Of a DNA stretch of 64,000 bases, positions 1 to 8,923 are shown piece after piece; position 1 is the first letter of the stretch; every line of letters begins with the position of its first letter. This DNA is from Actinophytocola sp035995025 (GTDB lineage: Bacteria; Actinomycetota; Actinomycetes; Mycobacteriales; Pseudonocardiaceae). The notes beneath the pieces were generated by a model. That model did not search any database and was not told the DNA's origin. It saw only the letters and a program-made list of their open reading frames with translations. A program made the position numbers and the translations under genes. The DNA is taken from positions 48,034 through 112,033 of the forward strand of contig DASYKY010000050.1 in assembly GCA_035995025.1 (NCBI GenBank). The letters are read 5' to 3'.

Positions 1-1064
1 CCCTCGGCGCCGGGCAGGCGCCGACGATCATCTGGGGCTGGGGCGGCGGGACGCTGCGCACGTATGTCGAGGCCGGCCAGGTCGAGGACCTCACCTCGTG
101 GTTCGACCAGCACTCCGACGTGAAGGACCGGCTGTTCCCGTCCACGTTCGGCGCGGCGACCGTCGACGGCAAGATCTACGCGATGCCGTGCGAGACCGTG
201 CAGCCGATCATCCTGTACTACAACAAGAAACTCTTCGACGACGTCGGTGTGGACCCGCCGCAGTCCTGGGACGAGATCATGGCCCTTGTGCCCAGGTTCA
301 ACGCGAAGGGCATCGCGCCGTTCTCCCTCGGCGGCCAGTCCCGCTGGACGAACATGATGTGGCTGGAGTTCCTGTTCGACCGGATCGGCGGCCCGGAGGT
401 GTTCCAGGCCGTCTTCGAGGGCGAGAAGGACGCCTGGTCCAACCCGATCGCCATCACCGCGCTGACCAAGGTGCAGGAGCTGGTGAAGGCACACGGGTTC
501 ATCGAGGGGTTCTCCTCGATCACCGCGGACTCCAACGCCGACCAGGCACTGCTCTACACCGGCAAGACCGCGATGATGCTGCACGGCTCCTGGTCCTACG
601 GCATTCAGCAGACCGACGGCGGCGACTTCGTCTCCAGTGGTGGGCTCGGCTTCATGAACTTCCCGCCGGTCGACGGCGGCAAGGGCGACCCCAGCAACAC
701 CGTCGGCAACCCGGGGCAGTACCTGTCCATCTCCTCGAAGGCCAGCGCCGCACAGAAGGAGACCGCCAAGAAGTTCTTCACCAACGGCGTCCTCGACGAC
801 GAAGAGGTGAAGCAGTGGATCGGCACCGGCGGGGTCCCGGTCCTGAAGGGCACGCAGGACCTGCTGGCCGCCGACAAGAACGCCGAGTTCCTCAAGTTCA
901 CCTATGACATCGCCAGCAACGCCAAGACCTTCGCCCAGTCCTGGGACCAGGCGCTCAGCCCGACCGCCGCCGAGACGCTGCTGGACAACATCGTCAAGCT
1001 CTTCCAGCTGTCCATCTCACCGCAGCAGTTCGCCGACAACATGAACGCGGCAATCGGGCAGTGA
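1..1064 (+). CDS. Sugar ABC transporter substrate-binding protein (5' truncated)
   Basis: The reading frame is open from base 3, so the signal peptide and first lobe lie outside the window; about 353 residues remain. The protein has the look of a family 1 extracellular solute-binding protein (MalE/UgpB type): an early Trp/Gly-rich stretch, YYNKKLFDDVG, PQSWDEI and a C-terminal helical region. It should bind a sugar or oligosaccharide outside the membrane and deliver it to the two permeases that follow, forming one operon. Its stop overlaps the annotated start of the next gene. No ATPase gene follows, so a shared MsiK-like ATPase is inferred. The substrate cannot be told from sequence. Confidence 0.9.
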   Translation, partial: LGAGQAPTIIWGWGGGTLRTYVEAGQVEDLTSWFDQHSDVKDRLFPSTFGAATVDGKIYAMPCETVQPIILYYNKKLFDDVGVDPPQSWDEIMALVPRFNAKGIAPFSLGGQSRWTNMMWLEFLFDRIGGPEVFQAVFEGEKDAWSNPIAITALTKVQELVKAHGFIEGFSSITADSNADQALLYTGKTAMMLHGSWSYGIQQTDGGDFVSSGGLGFMNFPPVDGGKGDPSNTVGNPGQYLSISSKASAAQKETAKKFFTNGVLDDEEVKQWIGTGGVPVLKGTQDLLAADKNAEFLKFTYDIASNAKTFAQSWDQALSPTAAETLLDNIVKLFQLSISPQQFADNMNAAIGQ

Positions 1065-2053
1065 GCAGAGGCAAGGACCCTGACCCGTCGCAGACCGCCG
1101 CCTCAGGGGAACGTGACGCGAGCCAGCCACAAGTACGTGACCAAACCGCACGTTCGCCGTCCAACGTGACCGACAGGGTTAATTCCGGGGAGGCGGTGCT
1201 GCCTTGGCTGGCCGCGCCGGCGCTGGTGTTCTTCGTCGGCTTCGCCGTCCTCCCCGTCATCGGCGTGCTCGCGCTGAGCTTCACGACGTGGGACGGGATC
1301 GGCGACATCCACCCGTCGGGGTTGACCACGTGGCGCACCGTGCTCGCCGACCCCGGGCTGCCGCACGCCGTCTGGATCACGTTCCTGGTGATAGTCGCGT
1401 CCTGGGCGGTCCAGACACCTTTGAGCATCCTGCTCGGCACGTTCCTGGCCGGGCATCAGCGCTACCGCGGGGTGCTGGCCGTCATATACTTCATCCCGTT
1501 GCTGCTCAGCTCCGCGGCGATCGCGATCGCGTACAAAGCCTTGCTGGACCCGAACTTCGGGCTCGGCGCCGGGCTGGGCATCGAGTTTCTCAGCCAGGAC
1601 TGGCTGGGCAAGCCAGGACTCGCGTTCGGCCTCGTCGTCTTCGTCGTCTCCTGGCAGTTCATCCCGTTCCACTCGCTGATCTACCAGGGCGGGGTCCGCC
1701 AGATTCCACAGTCCATGTACGAAGCCGCGCAACTGGACGGCGCGGGGCGGATCCGCCAGTTCTTCAGCATCACGCTGCCCCAGCTGAAATACACCATCAT
1801 CACGTCGTCGACGCTCATGGTGGTCGGGTCACTGACCTTCTTCGACCTCATCTTCGTGCTGACCGAGGGTGGCCCCGGAGACGCCACCCGGGTGCTCGCG
1901 CTGGACATGTACAAGCGGGGCTTCCAGGCCAGCCTGATGGGGCCGGCCAGCGCCATCGCGGTCATCCTCGTCCTGGTGGGTCTGGCCCTCGCGTTGCTGT
2001 TCCGTCGGATCGGTGGCCGCGACCCCGCCCAGAGCCAGTTCGAGGGCGCCTGA
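1061..2053 (+). CDS. Sugar ABC transporter permease, MalF/UgpA type
   Basis: A 330-residue inner-membrane permease with about six membrane segments and the EAA signature YEAAQLDGAGR near residue 223, where the ATPase docks. The GTG at 1061 overlaps the previous stop and has no clear ribosome binding site. The first roughly 45 residues are hydrophilic and unlike the family, and the DNA coding them contains an element repeated near 19.3 kb in another reading frame. An alternative GTG at 1195, just before the first membrane segment (LPWLAAPALVFF), may be the true start, although a GGGGAGG lies only 2 bases before it. Partner of the next gene in a heteromeric transporter. Confidence 0.9.
   Translation: MSRGKDPDPSQTAASGERDASQPQVRDQTARSPSNVTDRVNSGEAVLPWLAAPALVFFVGFAVLPVIGVLALSFTTWDGIGDIHPSGLTTWRTVLADPGLPHAVWITFLVIVASWAVQTPLSILLGTFLAGHQRYRGVLAVIYFIPLLLSSAAIAIAYKALLDPNFGLGAGLGIEFLSQDWLGKPGLAFGLVVFVVSWQFIPFHSLIYQGGVRQIPQSMYEAAQLDGAGRIRQFFSITLPQLKYTIITSSTLMVVGSLTFFDLIFVLTEGGPGDATRVLALDMYKRGFQASLMGPASAIAVILVLVGLALALLFRRIGGRDPAQSQFEGA
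1101..1196 (+). repeat. Conserved ~95-bp element, copy A
   Basis: This stretch matches 19295-19389 over its whole length: the first 19 bases (CCTCAGGGGAACGTGACGC) are identical, as is a following GCCACAAG block, and the end (AATTCCGGGGAGGCGG) differs at one base. The two copies lie in different reading frames of their nominal genes, so conservation is at DNA or RNA level, not protein level. Copy A lies between the binding-protein stop and the hydrophobic part of the permease. It contains GAACGTG and CACGTTC that could pair, but the second arm is not kept in copy B. Function unknown; a leader, an expression-tuning element or a small repeat are possible. Confidence 0.6.
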
Positions 2054-2054
2054 C

Positions 2055-2945
2055 ATGAGCGCCACACTGACCAAGCCACGACCACGGGCAGACAACGCCC
2101 GCGAGCCGCGGTATCGCAGCGGTCCGGCTCGTCGGCGCAACTGGCTCGGCGGTCTGGCCGGCTGGCTGTGGCTCGCCGTCGTGGTCGTGCCCATCTACTG
2201 GATCCTCATCACCAGCTTCAAGGCCCAGAGCGGCTACTACACGAGCAACCCGCTGGTACCGCCGGACAATCCGACGCTGGACAACTACCGCTTCGTGATC
2301 GAGTCCGATTTCATCACCTACTTCGTCAACAGCGTCGTGGTCACGGCGGGCGCGGTGGTCCCAGCGGTCACGTTCTCGTTCATGGCCGCCTACGCCATCG
2401 TGCGGGGCTGGCAGAACCGGTTCCTCCGCGTGGCGAACGGGCTGTTCCTCATGGGCCTCGCCATCCCGCTGCAGGCCACGGTGATCCCGATCTATCTGAT
2501 CATCATCAGGCTGCAGCTGTACGACAGCCTGATGGCGATGATCCTCCCGTCGATCGCGTTTTCCATCCCGCTGTCGGTCCTGGTACTGACCAACTTCATC
2601 CGCGACGTACCCAAGGAACTGTTCGAGTCGATGCGTATCGACGGCGCCAACGAGTGGACGACGCTGTGGCGGCTGGCGGCACCGCTCACCCGGCCGGCCA
2701 TCGTGACCGTGACGATCTACAACGCACTGACCATCTGGAACGGTTTCCTGCTGCCGCTGATCCTCACCCAGAGCCCCACTCAGCGGACCCTGCCGCTCGC
2801 ACTGTGGACCTTCCAGGGCCAGTACAGCGTGAACGTGCCGGCCATCGTCGCCGCCGTCGTCCTCACCACCCTGCCCATCCTGGTCCTGTACGCGTTCGGC
2901 CGCCGCCAACTGCTCAGCGGCCTGGCCGCCGGCTTCAGCCGTTGA
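2055..2945 (+). CDS. Sugar ABC transporter permease, MalG type
   Basis: 296 residues. A cytoplasmic Arg-rich N-terminus precedes six predicted membrane segments; the EAA loop reads FESMRIDGANEW near residue 195. It pairs with the preceding MalF-type permease. The ATG starts one base after the upstream TGA, so translation is coupled. Its last 11 bases overlap the end of the convergent dihydrofolate-reductase-fold gene, leaving no space for an intergenic terminator. Substrate unknown; a sugar is inferred from family. Confidence 0.9.
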   Translation: MSATLTKPRPRADNAREPRYRSGPARRRNWLGGLAGWLWLAVVVVPIYWILITSFKAQSGYYTSNPLVPPDNPTLDNYRFVIESDFITYFVNSVVVTAGAVVPAVTFSFMAAYAIVRGWQNRFLRVANGLFLMGLAIPLQATVIPIYLIIIRLQLYDSLMAMILPSIAFSIPLSVLVLTNFIRDVPKELFESMRIDGANEWTTLWRLAAPLTRPAIVTVTIYNALTIWNGFLLPLILTQSPTQRTLPLALWTFQGQYSVNVPAIVAAVVLTTLPILVLYAFGRRQLLSGLAAGFSR

Positions 2946-3507
2946 CCACGCGGTAGCGCAGGTGGGTCGCGGCCGGCGTGACGATCGCGTCGGTACGTTC
3001 CAGGGCGATCGCGGAGTCGAGTGCGTCGAACAGTGGCGTGCCGCCGCCGAGCAGGATCGGCACCACGTGCACGATGATCTCGTCGACCAACCCCAACGGA
3101 AGCGCCTGCTGCATGACGGTCGCGCCGTGCAGGCCGACGACCTTGTCGCCGGCCGCTTCCGCCGCCTGTTTGATGGCGCCGACCACGCCGTCGGTGACGA
3201 ACGTGTACACCGACGGGTGCGCCTCGGTCGGCGCGTTGTGCGTCACGACGAAGCACGGGAGGCCGTCGAGCGGGCCGTTGTCACCCCACATCTCCACGCA
3301 CTTGTCGAACGACTTGCGGCCCATCACGACCGTGCCGGTGCCATCGATGGCCTCCTGCAGGAGTGCCTTGTCGGCATCGGTCGGGTCGTCGAACAACCAG
3401 GCGTGCAGCCCGTCCGCGCCGTCGCCGAACGGGTTTTCGCGGCTGTCGTTGGGGCCGGTGACAAAGCCGTCGAGGGACATGGACATGTCGCAGATCACGC
3501 GAGCCAT
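2935..3507 (-). CDS. Dihydrofolate reductase-fold protein (RibD C-terminal/YyaP type)
   Basis: 190 residues. It begins MARVICDMSMSLDGFV and carries VVMGRKSF and a C-terminal HVVPILLGGGTPLF, the pattern of the RibD C-terminal/DHFR-like superfamily that binds NADPH. Such stand-alone proteins are common in actinomycetes; most have no assigned substrate. The ATG at 3507 is preceded by AAAGGA at good spacing. It overlaps the convergent permease gene by 11 bases. The gene is monocistronic, with 250 bases of apparently non-coding DNA upstream. Confidence 0.85.
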   Translation of the reverse strand: MARVICDMSMSLDGFVTGPNDSRENPFGDGADGLHAWLFDDPTDADKALLQEAIDGTGTVVMGRKSFDKCVEMWGDNGPLDGLPCFVVTHNAPTEAHPSVYTFVTDGVVGAIKQAAEAAGDKVVGLHGATVMQQALPLGLVDEIIVHVVPILLGGGTPLFDALDSAIALERTDAIVTPAATHLRYRVVNG

Positions 3508-3760
3508 GGAGCAGTCCTTTCACACGGGCCGGTGAACGGCCTCGTTCGGTGTCTTCACCAACGCGTCGAACACCGGACCCGCCACTCGACACATCCGCCG
3601 AAAAACCTTGAAAGATCCTCAGACCTGCCGATTCGGCGCTGATCTTCTCGGTGCCGTGGTGGCCGGGACATCCGGGACGGGTAACGCCGCGTCGCCTAGA
3701 TCGACTAAGTCTATGCGCCGTCTACCGGCCAGCCGGGCCGCTCGCGGAGAGGAGCTACCG
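3508..3760. other. Intergenic region
   Basis: Divergent gap between the dihydrofolate-reductase-fold gene and a broken lectin gene. It should carry the promoters of both. I saw no hairpin, repeat or RNA gene. Confidence 0.4.
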
Positions 3761-4330
3761 ATGACGAACGATCTTGGACGAGCGTCCGAAAACTCGCCGG
3801 TAAAATCGTATTGACGCCAGGAAGGACTCCGCGGAACCCTGAACGTCGTTGCGGGCAGCGACATCGGGCAACCGCAGGCGCGCGGTATCTTGTGGTCTGA
3901 TTGGGAGGATCTTGGCGGCGGGCCACCTGGCGGACCAGTTCTAGGCAGTTCCCCGGCCGCTTGCATCGATCGCGACGGCCGACTGGACGTGTTCTGCATC
4001 TCCGGCACCGACTTCTCGCTGCTCCACAAGCGATACACCACGGTATCCATCACAAATGGACCGCTGCCGACGGCGCCGGCTGGTCCGGCTGGGGAGCCCA
4101 TGGGAGGCGTCACCGAACATGGAGTGGGTGCGTGCTCATGGTCGGCGGGACGCACAGACCTTTTCCATCGCGGACAGGAGTGGTTCGACGGCGGGTGGTC
4201 AGGTTGGGAACCTTTGGGTGGCGCGACCGACCACGGGACTACCGTCGCGAGCCGGGGGCCCGGTCGCGTTGACGCATTGGTCGTCGGCACCGACGGGAAG
4301 CTATATATCTCAGAGTTCCAGACGGCTTGA
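3761..4330 (+). pseudogene. Broken PLL-like beta-propeller lectin gene
   Basis: An ATG at 3761, preceded by GAGAGGAGC, opens a frame that meets TGA at 3812 after 17 codons; the same frame then continues open to 4330. The downstream part has tandem repeats of the form WSDWEDLGG and WSGWEPLGG followed by VDALVVGTDGKLY, typical of PLL-like or tectonin-like beta-propellers that bind sugars. Only about three blades remain where a propeller needs five to seven, and no signal peptide is seen. It is probably a decayed or deletion-derived fragment. Alternatively a short protein starts at the TTG at 3890, but I find no ribosome binding site there. Confidence 0.55.
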
Positions 4331-4429
4331 GTCGTGATGTCGCACCGCCGCTACCGCCTCGTCGCCCTGGCCGAACAGGTCGGCTGAAGGTGTTGCGGGT
4401 TCGCTCGGAGCTCTGCTTACGTGTTCGGC

Positions 4430-5191
4430 ATGAGTCGCGTGATCATCGTCCTGACGACGTTCGCGCTCTTGGCCGTGCCGTCGGCGGCGGCGAGCGCCGA
4501 GGCGACGATCACCGTGCTGCAGCTCAACATCTGCCACGGTGGCATGGCCGGCTGCTATCGAGGCGACGCGGTGCTGACCAAGGCCGCCGAGGTGATCGGA
4601 TCGAGCAAGCCGCAGGTGTTGTCGGTGAACGAGGCGTGTGCCGGCGACGTCGACCGGCTGCGGCCCGCCATGGGCCCCGCACGCGCCCTGTTCGTCGCGG
4701 CACGCAACCTGGACGGCACGCCCACGCTGTGCCGGGACGGTGACCAGCAGTACGGCAACATCATCATGGTCGCGGCGGAGCTCGGCGGCACCACCGAGGA
4801 GTCCGGCGTGTACGGCGCCCAGTACAGGGCCGTGGACGGCCACAAGGAGCTGCGGTCCTGGGCGTGCCTGCCCGCCCCCACGCTCACCGCCTGCACCACC
4901 CACCTGTCCTCCGACGACGACCAGACCGCGCTCGCGCAGTGCCAGGACCTGATGCGCCGCGCGGCCGGCTACCCGCGGCCGGCCGTCGTCGTCGGTGATT
5001 TCAACCTGCACGACCACCGGGGCTCCCCGCGCATGCGGGACTGCGACCCCACCGGGTTCTCCCGCCGTGACGACGGAAGCGTCCAGCACACCTACGCCAG
5101 CAACGACCTGGCGTTCACGAAGACCACCAAGATCGACATGATGGGCACCACCGACCACCCCGGCTTGCTGATCACCCTGACACGATCCTGA
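4430..5191 (+). CDS. Secreted endonuclease/exonuclease/phosphatase-family protein
   Basis: 253 residues. A signal peptide (hydrophobic VIIVLTTFALLAV, cleavage after AASA near residue 23) is followed by an EEP fold: LQLNICHGG with the metal-site Asn, VNEAC with the metal-site Glu, VVVGDFNLH with the catalytic Asp-Asn pair, and a terminal TTDHPGLL with the catalytic Asp-His. Such secreted enzymes cleave phosphodiesters in DNA, RNA or phospholipid head groups. Four to six Cys residues suggest disulfides outside the cell. A GTG nine bases upstream is an alternative start. No operon partner; it converges on the next gene. Confidence 0.8.
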   Translation: MSRVIIVLTTFALLAVPSAAASAEATITVLQLNICHGGMAGCYRGDAVLTKAAEVIGSSKPQVLSVNEACAGDVDRLRPAMGPARALFVAARNLDGTPTLCRDGDQQYGNIIMVAAELGGTTEESGVYGAQYRAVDGHKELRSWACLPAPTLTACTTHLSSDDDQTALAQCQDLMRRAAGYPRPAVVVGDFNLHDHRGSPRMRDCDPTGFSRRDDGSVQHTYASNDLAFTKTTKIDMMGTTDHPGLLITLTRS

Positions 5192-5202
5192 CCCCACCGC
5201 GC

Positions 5203-5895
5203 TCAGGCGTCGCCGCGGTCGGGTGAGTGCTCGGAGTCGGTGGGCGTGCCCGGCGCTCCGGGGCCGCTGGCCGAACCGGGCGCCGGTCCGTCCTGATGCC
5301 GCGGTGCGGGCGGCGGTTCCTGACCCGGCGGTGGGAGATGCGGCTGGGTGTACTGAACCGGCACGCCGAGGCGCGGTGTCGCCGGTTCGACCCGGGGTCC
5401 GGCCCCGGCCGGCAGCAGAGCCAGGACCAGCGCGACGGCCGCCGCGAGGCAGCCACCCAGCAGGATCCAGGTGCCGCTCGCGGTCGACCGGGTGACCTCG
5501 TGATCGTCCGCGTAGTTGGCCAGCGCGACGGTCAGCACCTCGATCGCCGCGCCGAGCAGCAGCCCGGTGGCCAGCGTGCCGACGACCCGGGGGCTGCGGC
5601 GTCCCAGGGCGATGATCGCGGTGGCCACCAACAACGCCGCGGCGATCACGAGCGCGATTCCGTAGCGGACCGGCTCGCCGAAGGTCGTCTTGATCGACGG
5701 GTCGGCATGCAGGTTCCACGACCAGCCTGACGGGGCGTACTCGAACACGCGTGAGTCGGCGAACCTCTGGGTCAACCGGAAGTACGAGGCGAAGGTCGAC
5801 CAGACGGCCAGTGCGGCGGCGGCCAACCACAGCAATCCGGCGGTGATCCGTATCCCTCGCCCGGAAATCGGTACTGTCGATCGGAGGTTCGCCAT
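5203..5895 (-). CDS. Membrane protein with Pro-rich C-terminal tail, function unknown
   Basis: About 230 residues. Four hydrophobic segments can be seen (near residues 17-37, 80-100, 107-130 and 145-165), followed by a tail rich in Pro, Gly and Ala that is probably cytoplasmic. I do not recognise a family. The ATG at 5895 is preferred; a TTG lies two codons upstream. Neither has a strong ribosome binding site. A thioredoxin-fold remnant overlaps its 5' side. Convergent with the secreted EEP protein, with an 11-base gap. Confidence 0.65.
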   Translation of the reverse strand: MANLRSTVPISGRGIRITAGLLWLAAAALAVWSTFASYFRLTQRFADSRVFEYAPSGWSWNLHADPSIKTTFGEPVRYGIALVIAAALLVATAIIALGRRSPRVVGTLATGLLLGAAIEVLTVALANYADDHEVTRSTASGTWILLGGCLAAAVALVLALLPAGAGPRVEPATPRLGVPVQYTQPHLPPPGQEPPPAPRHQDGPAPGSASGPGAPGTPTDSEHSPDRGDA

Positions 5896-6004
5896 GCGCA
5901 ACGGTACCGAGAGCCTCGGTGCTGGTCACACCGACGATCAGTTCGCCGTTGCCGAAGACGAATCTCGGCACGGTGGTGACGCCCTCCCACCGCGCTGCGA
6001 CCAT
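5893..6004 (-). pseudogene. Remnant of a DsbA/FrnE-like C-terminus
   Basis: In the frame opening at ATG 6004 about 37 codons read like the end of a DsbA-family oxidoreductase: EGVTTVPRFVFGN with the cis-Pro signature, then a hydrophobic strand and TSTEAL. No CxxC half is found upstream, and the frame runs without family similarity into the membrane-protein gene. A decayed fragment is the simplest reading. Confidence 0.35.
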
Positions 6005-6136
6005 TTGCTCACCTACCTCGGTGCTCCCCCTCCTCGGAGGTGAGAAGTCTCGACCACCGTGTCTATCAGTGGCCGGGGCTCACCTGCACCGGCTGGCGAA
6101 GGCCACCACCGCCACCCTCGACCGCCGCACCGACGA

Positions 6137-6949
6137 TCACCCCGCCACCTCGAACACGGTGACTGACCAGCGATATGGCGCCACGCGCAGTACGCCGGTC
6201 AGCATCGGGAGGGTGAACTCGCCGCCGGCGGTCTCCCGTCTGCTCGCGAGGAACGCGCGGATCCGGCCGAGCGTGGCCTCCCGTTCCGGTTCTGGCAGGA
6301 CCAGCACCCCCGCGCGCGTCGCGACTGTCGCGACGAGGGAGTCGGCGGTGCGGCGCTGCCCGTGCGCGAACTCGGCCTGCTCCGGCGAGCCGAACCGGGC
6401 GGCCAGGCCGGCGCGGGGAAGGTGCGAACCTGCCGTCGCGGCGCGCCAGCTGCTGAGCGTGTCACGCGGGCCGATGGCCGCGCTTCCGCTGACCTGCTCG
6501 AGTCCGGCAACCCAGTCGACCCGGTTGTCCATGACGTTCCACAGGCCGGCCAGGATGCCACCGGGTGCGAGGACCCTGGCTATCTCGGGCCCCGCGACGG
6601 CCATGTCGAACCAGTGCAGGGCGTTTCCGGCCAGCACGACATCGACGGACGCGTCCGGCAGCGGTATCGCCTCGGCACTACCCGGCAGGGCACGGACCGC
6701 CGGCAGCGTGCGCCGCAGCTCGGTCAGCATCGCCGGGTCGGGCTCCACCGCGATGACGTCGGCGCCCAGCGCGACCAGCGTGCCGGTCAGCTTGCCGGTT
6801 CCGGCCCCGAGGTCGAGCACTCGCGGGCCGAGCGCGGGCTCCAGAGCCCAGCGCACCGCGGCCGGCGCGTAGTCCGGGCGGTGCTCGGCGTAGGCGACCG
6901 CCGCCGCGCCGAACGACGAGGCCAGAAGTAGCCGCGCGTCCTGTTCCAT
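6137..6949 (-). CDS. Class I SAM-dependent methyltransferase
   Basis: 270 residues. SAM motif I is VLDLGAGTGKLT near residue 44, followed by an acidic VIAVEPDP strand end, motif II around ASVDVVLAGNALHWFD and PGGILAGLWN. The layout is that of the Methyltransf_11/trans-aconitate methyltransferase-like group found in many actinomycetes; the acceptor is unknown. The ATG lies four bases after the stop of the Ntn-hydrolase-like gene on the same strand, so the two are probably co-transcribed. Confidence 0.85.
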   Translation of the reverse strand: MEQDARLLLASSFGAAAVAYAEHRPDYAPAAVRWALEPALGPRVLDLGAGTGKLTGTLVALGADVIAVEPDPAMLTELRRTLPAVRALPGSAEAIPLPDASVDVVLAGNALHWFDMAVAGPEIARVLAPGGILAGLWNVMDNRVDWVAGLEQVSGSAAIGPRDTLSSWRAATAGSHLPRAGLAARFGSPEQAEFAHGQRRTADSLVATVATRAGVLVLPEPEREATLGRIRAFLASRRETAGGEFTLPMLTGVLRVAPYRWSVTVFEVAG

Positions 6950-6953
6950 GCGG

Positions 6954-7817
6954 TCACGCCCCGTCCGGGTTGAGCCCGGTCGAGAAATAGTGCTTCCTCT
7001 TGATCCACTTGAAGCCTTCGTGCTTCGTAATGCCCGCGACCTCGATCGGCCCTCCGACAGTAGTGGCGCCGACTGGGAGAAATCTGGTGTAGCGGCAGGT
7101 GAGGTCGACGAAGAACTCGGCCAGGTCCAGGGCGTCCTTGAACGGCATCGGCTCCTGAACCAACGGCACGCTCAGATTCTCCCGGATGATCTTCGCTGCG
7201 CGTCCAGCCTCATCAGGCGATATCCCAAGGGAGTCGACGAGGATTTTCACGACTTTGGGATCGACGCCGTGCACCAGGCGCACGACGGCCGCGGGCTGAC
7301 CGCCGACGAAGAACCCGCACTCGGCGCCTGGCCACATCTGCGCAGGCGAAGGACAGCCGTTACCGTCCATCTCGATCTTGTACGCTTCCGCATGCGGTCC
7401 ATCGGTCGAGTATCCAGCGACCACGAGGCCGAGGTTGGGAACTTGCGTGTTGCCATCGAAGACCGGGAAATACTTCGTTTGGTAGACGAACTCACGTACC
7501 CGATCGGCGACATCGGCGACCGCGTAGTCCGCGGGATCGATCTTCCAGTCCGCGCCGTTCGGACCCGCATGCTCGCCGGCGAGCATCTGACGCAAGTCCT
7601 TGAACAACGTCGAAATCGACTCGGGGCCGATGGATCCGGCGCCCCACGTCATGACTCCGAGTGGAAGCCCCTTCACCAGGTTCGCGATCTTGTCAACGTT
7701 GTAGTAGACGTTCGCGACCGACATGGCGCCGTCCGGCTGCACCTGAGCGAGCGTCGACGCACTGTCAGACGCCAGGACCACGCCTTCGTGCACCTTCAGT
7801 GAAACGGCGATGGTCAT
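6954..7817 (-). CDS. Proteasome beta-like Ntn hydrolase
   Basis: 287 residues from ATG 7817, with GAGGTGGG just upstream. The N-terminus, MTIAVSLKVHEGVVLASDSA, matches the start of mature 20S proteasome beta subunits. After Met removal Thr2 would be the nucleophile, Asp18 falls at the same spacing as proteasome Asp17, and Lys43 in VDKI is a candidate for the catalytic Lys. There is no propeptide. This suggests a stand-alone cytoplasmic Ntn hydrolase of the proteasome superfamily; the substrate is unknown. It faces a patatin-like gene across 139 bases and is followed by a methyltransferase gene in the same direction. Confidence 0.7.
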   Translation of the reverse strand: MTIAVSLKVHEGVVLASDSASTLAQVQPDGAMSVANVYYNVDKIANLVKGLPLGVMTWGAGSIGPESISTLFKDLRQMLAGEHAGPNGADWKIDPADYAVADVADRVREFVYQTKYFPVFDGNTQVPNLGLVVAGYSTDGPHAEAYKIEMDGNGCPSPAQMWPGAECGFFVGGQPAAVVRLVHGVDPKVVKILVDSLGISPDEAGRAAKIIRENLSVPLVQEPMPFKDALDLAEFFVDLTCRYTRFLPVGATTVGGPIEVAGITKHEGFKWIKRKHYFSTGLNPDGA

Positions 7818-7956
7818 CGAGCCCACCTCATGTCGCGACGGCCGCAGTCCACGCTGCGGTTGATGTGTATCACGCGACGTCCGCTCGCCCCTGTATGTGA
7901 CAAGGAAGGCCGCGATCCCTGATCCGGCCCTTGGCACACGAACGGAGTTGGTCTCG

Positions 7957-8923
7957 ATGAGCGAGAAGACTGTGGACCTGGTCCTGGAAGGCGGGGGCGT
8001 CAAGGGGATCGGCCTGCTGGGCGCCGTGCTGGCCATGGCCGACGCGGGCTACCGGTTCGAGCGGATCGCCGGCACGAGCGCCGGGGCCCATCGTCGCGGC
8101 ACTGGTTGCCGCCTATCAGAAAGACAAGCGTGACCTGCACGAGCTCGAGGACGTGATGTGGGACCTCGACTACAAGCAGTTCGCGAAGGAACCCTCCCTG
8201 CAAGACTGGACCGGGCCGGTCGGCGACGCCGTCGCCGCCTTCGTACACGGCGGGGCGCACAGCGGTGACTACCTGTTCGACTGGTTGACCCCGCTGCTGG
8301 ACGGTTGCGGCGTCGAGACGTTCGAGGACCTTCGCATCCCCGATTCCGGTGGGTCCCTGGAGGACTACCAGAAATACTCGCTGGTCGTCCATGCGAGCGA
8401 CCTGTCGCGCGGCGTCCTCGTGCGCCTTCCCTGGGACTACGCCAAGTACGGCCTGGTCGCGGACGAGCAACGTGTCGTGGACGCCGTCCGCGCGTCGATG
8501 GCGATCCCCTTCTACTTCCGTCCCGTCCAGGTCAAGACCCAGAACGGGACGGCGACCTGGGTCGACGGCGGCCTGCTCGCCAACTTCGCCATCACGGTCT
8601 TCGACCGCACCGACAGCGTCGCACCACGCTGGCCGACCTGGGGCGTCGCGCTGTCCGGCCAGCCGACCATCGGCCGGGACCGGCCCATCCGCACCGTCAG
8701 CGGGATCGGCGTGCGCTGCCTGCGCACGTTGATGAACGACTGGGACCGGTACAACCTCGAGGAAGAGGGAGTCGCGAGCCGAACGGTCTATGTGGACACC
8801 TCCGGAGTGTCCGCCACCGACTTCGACATCACCGGGGACGCCCAGAAGATGCTCTTCACGAACGGGCGGCTCGCCGCGACCCGGTTCCTGGAGAACCTGC
8901 CACCCGATCAGCTCCTCGAATGA
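7957..8923 (+). pseudogene. Patatin-like phospholipase gene with a single-base frameshift
   Basis: The frame from ATG 7957 gives the oxyanion motif GGGVKGIGLLG and the nucleophile elbow GTSAGA, then shifts and stops. Reading one base differently inside GGGGCCCATC (8083-8092) restores IVAALVAAY and an open frame to 8923, with the catalytic Asp in VDGGLLANF near residue 205. The intact product would be about 322 residues, normal for bacterial patatins, which hydrolyse acyl esters of lipids. One extra C would explain everything, so this is either a fresh pseudogene or a sequencing error. The stop overlaps the next ATG, suggesting an operon. Confidence 0.75.

Noticed and set aside
1101..1196. Named riboswitch class
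   Set aside because: I could not match it to any riboswitch consensus, and the only pairing seen in copy A is not preserved in copy B.
4310..5892. Long minus-strand continuation of the DsbA-like fragment
   Set aside because: Only the first about 37 codons look like protein; the rest is antisense to the EEP gene and out of frame with the membrane-protein gene.
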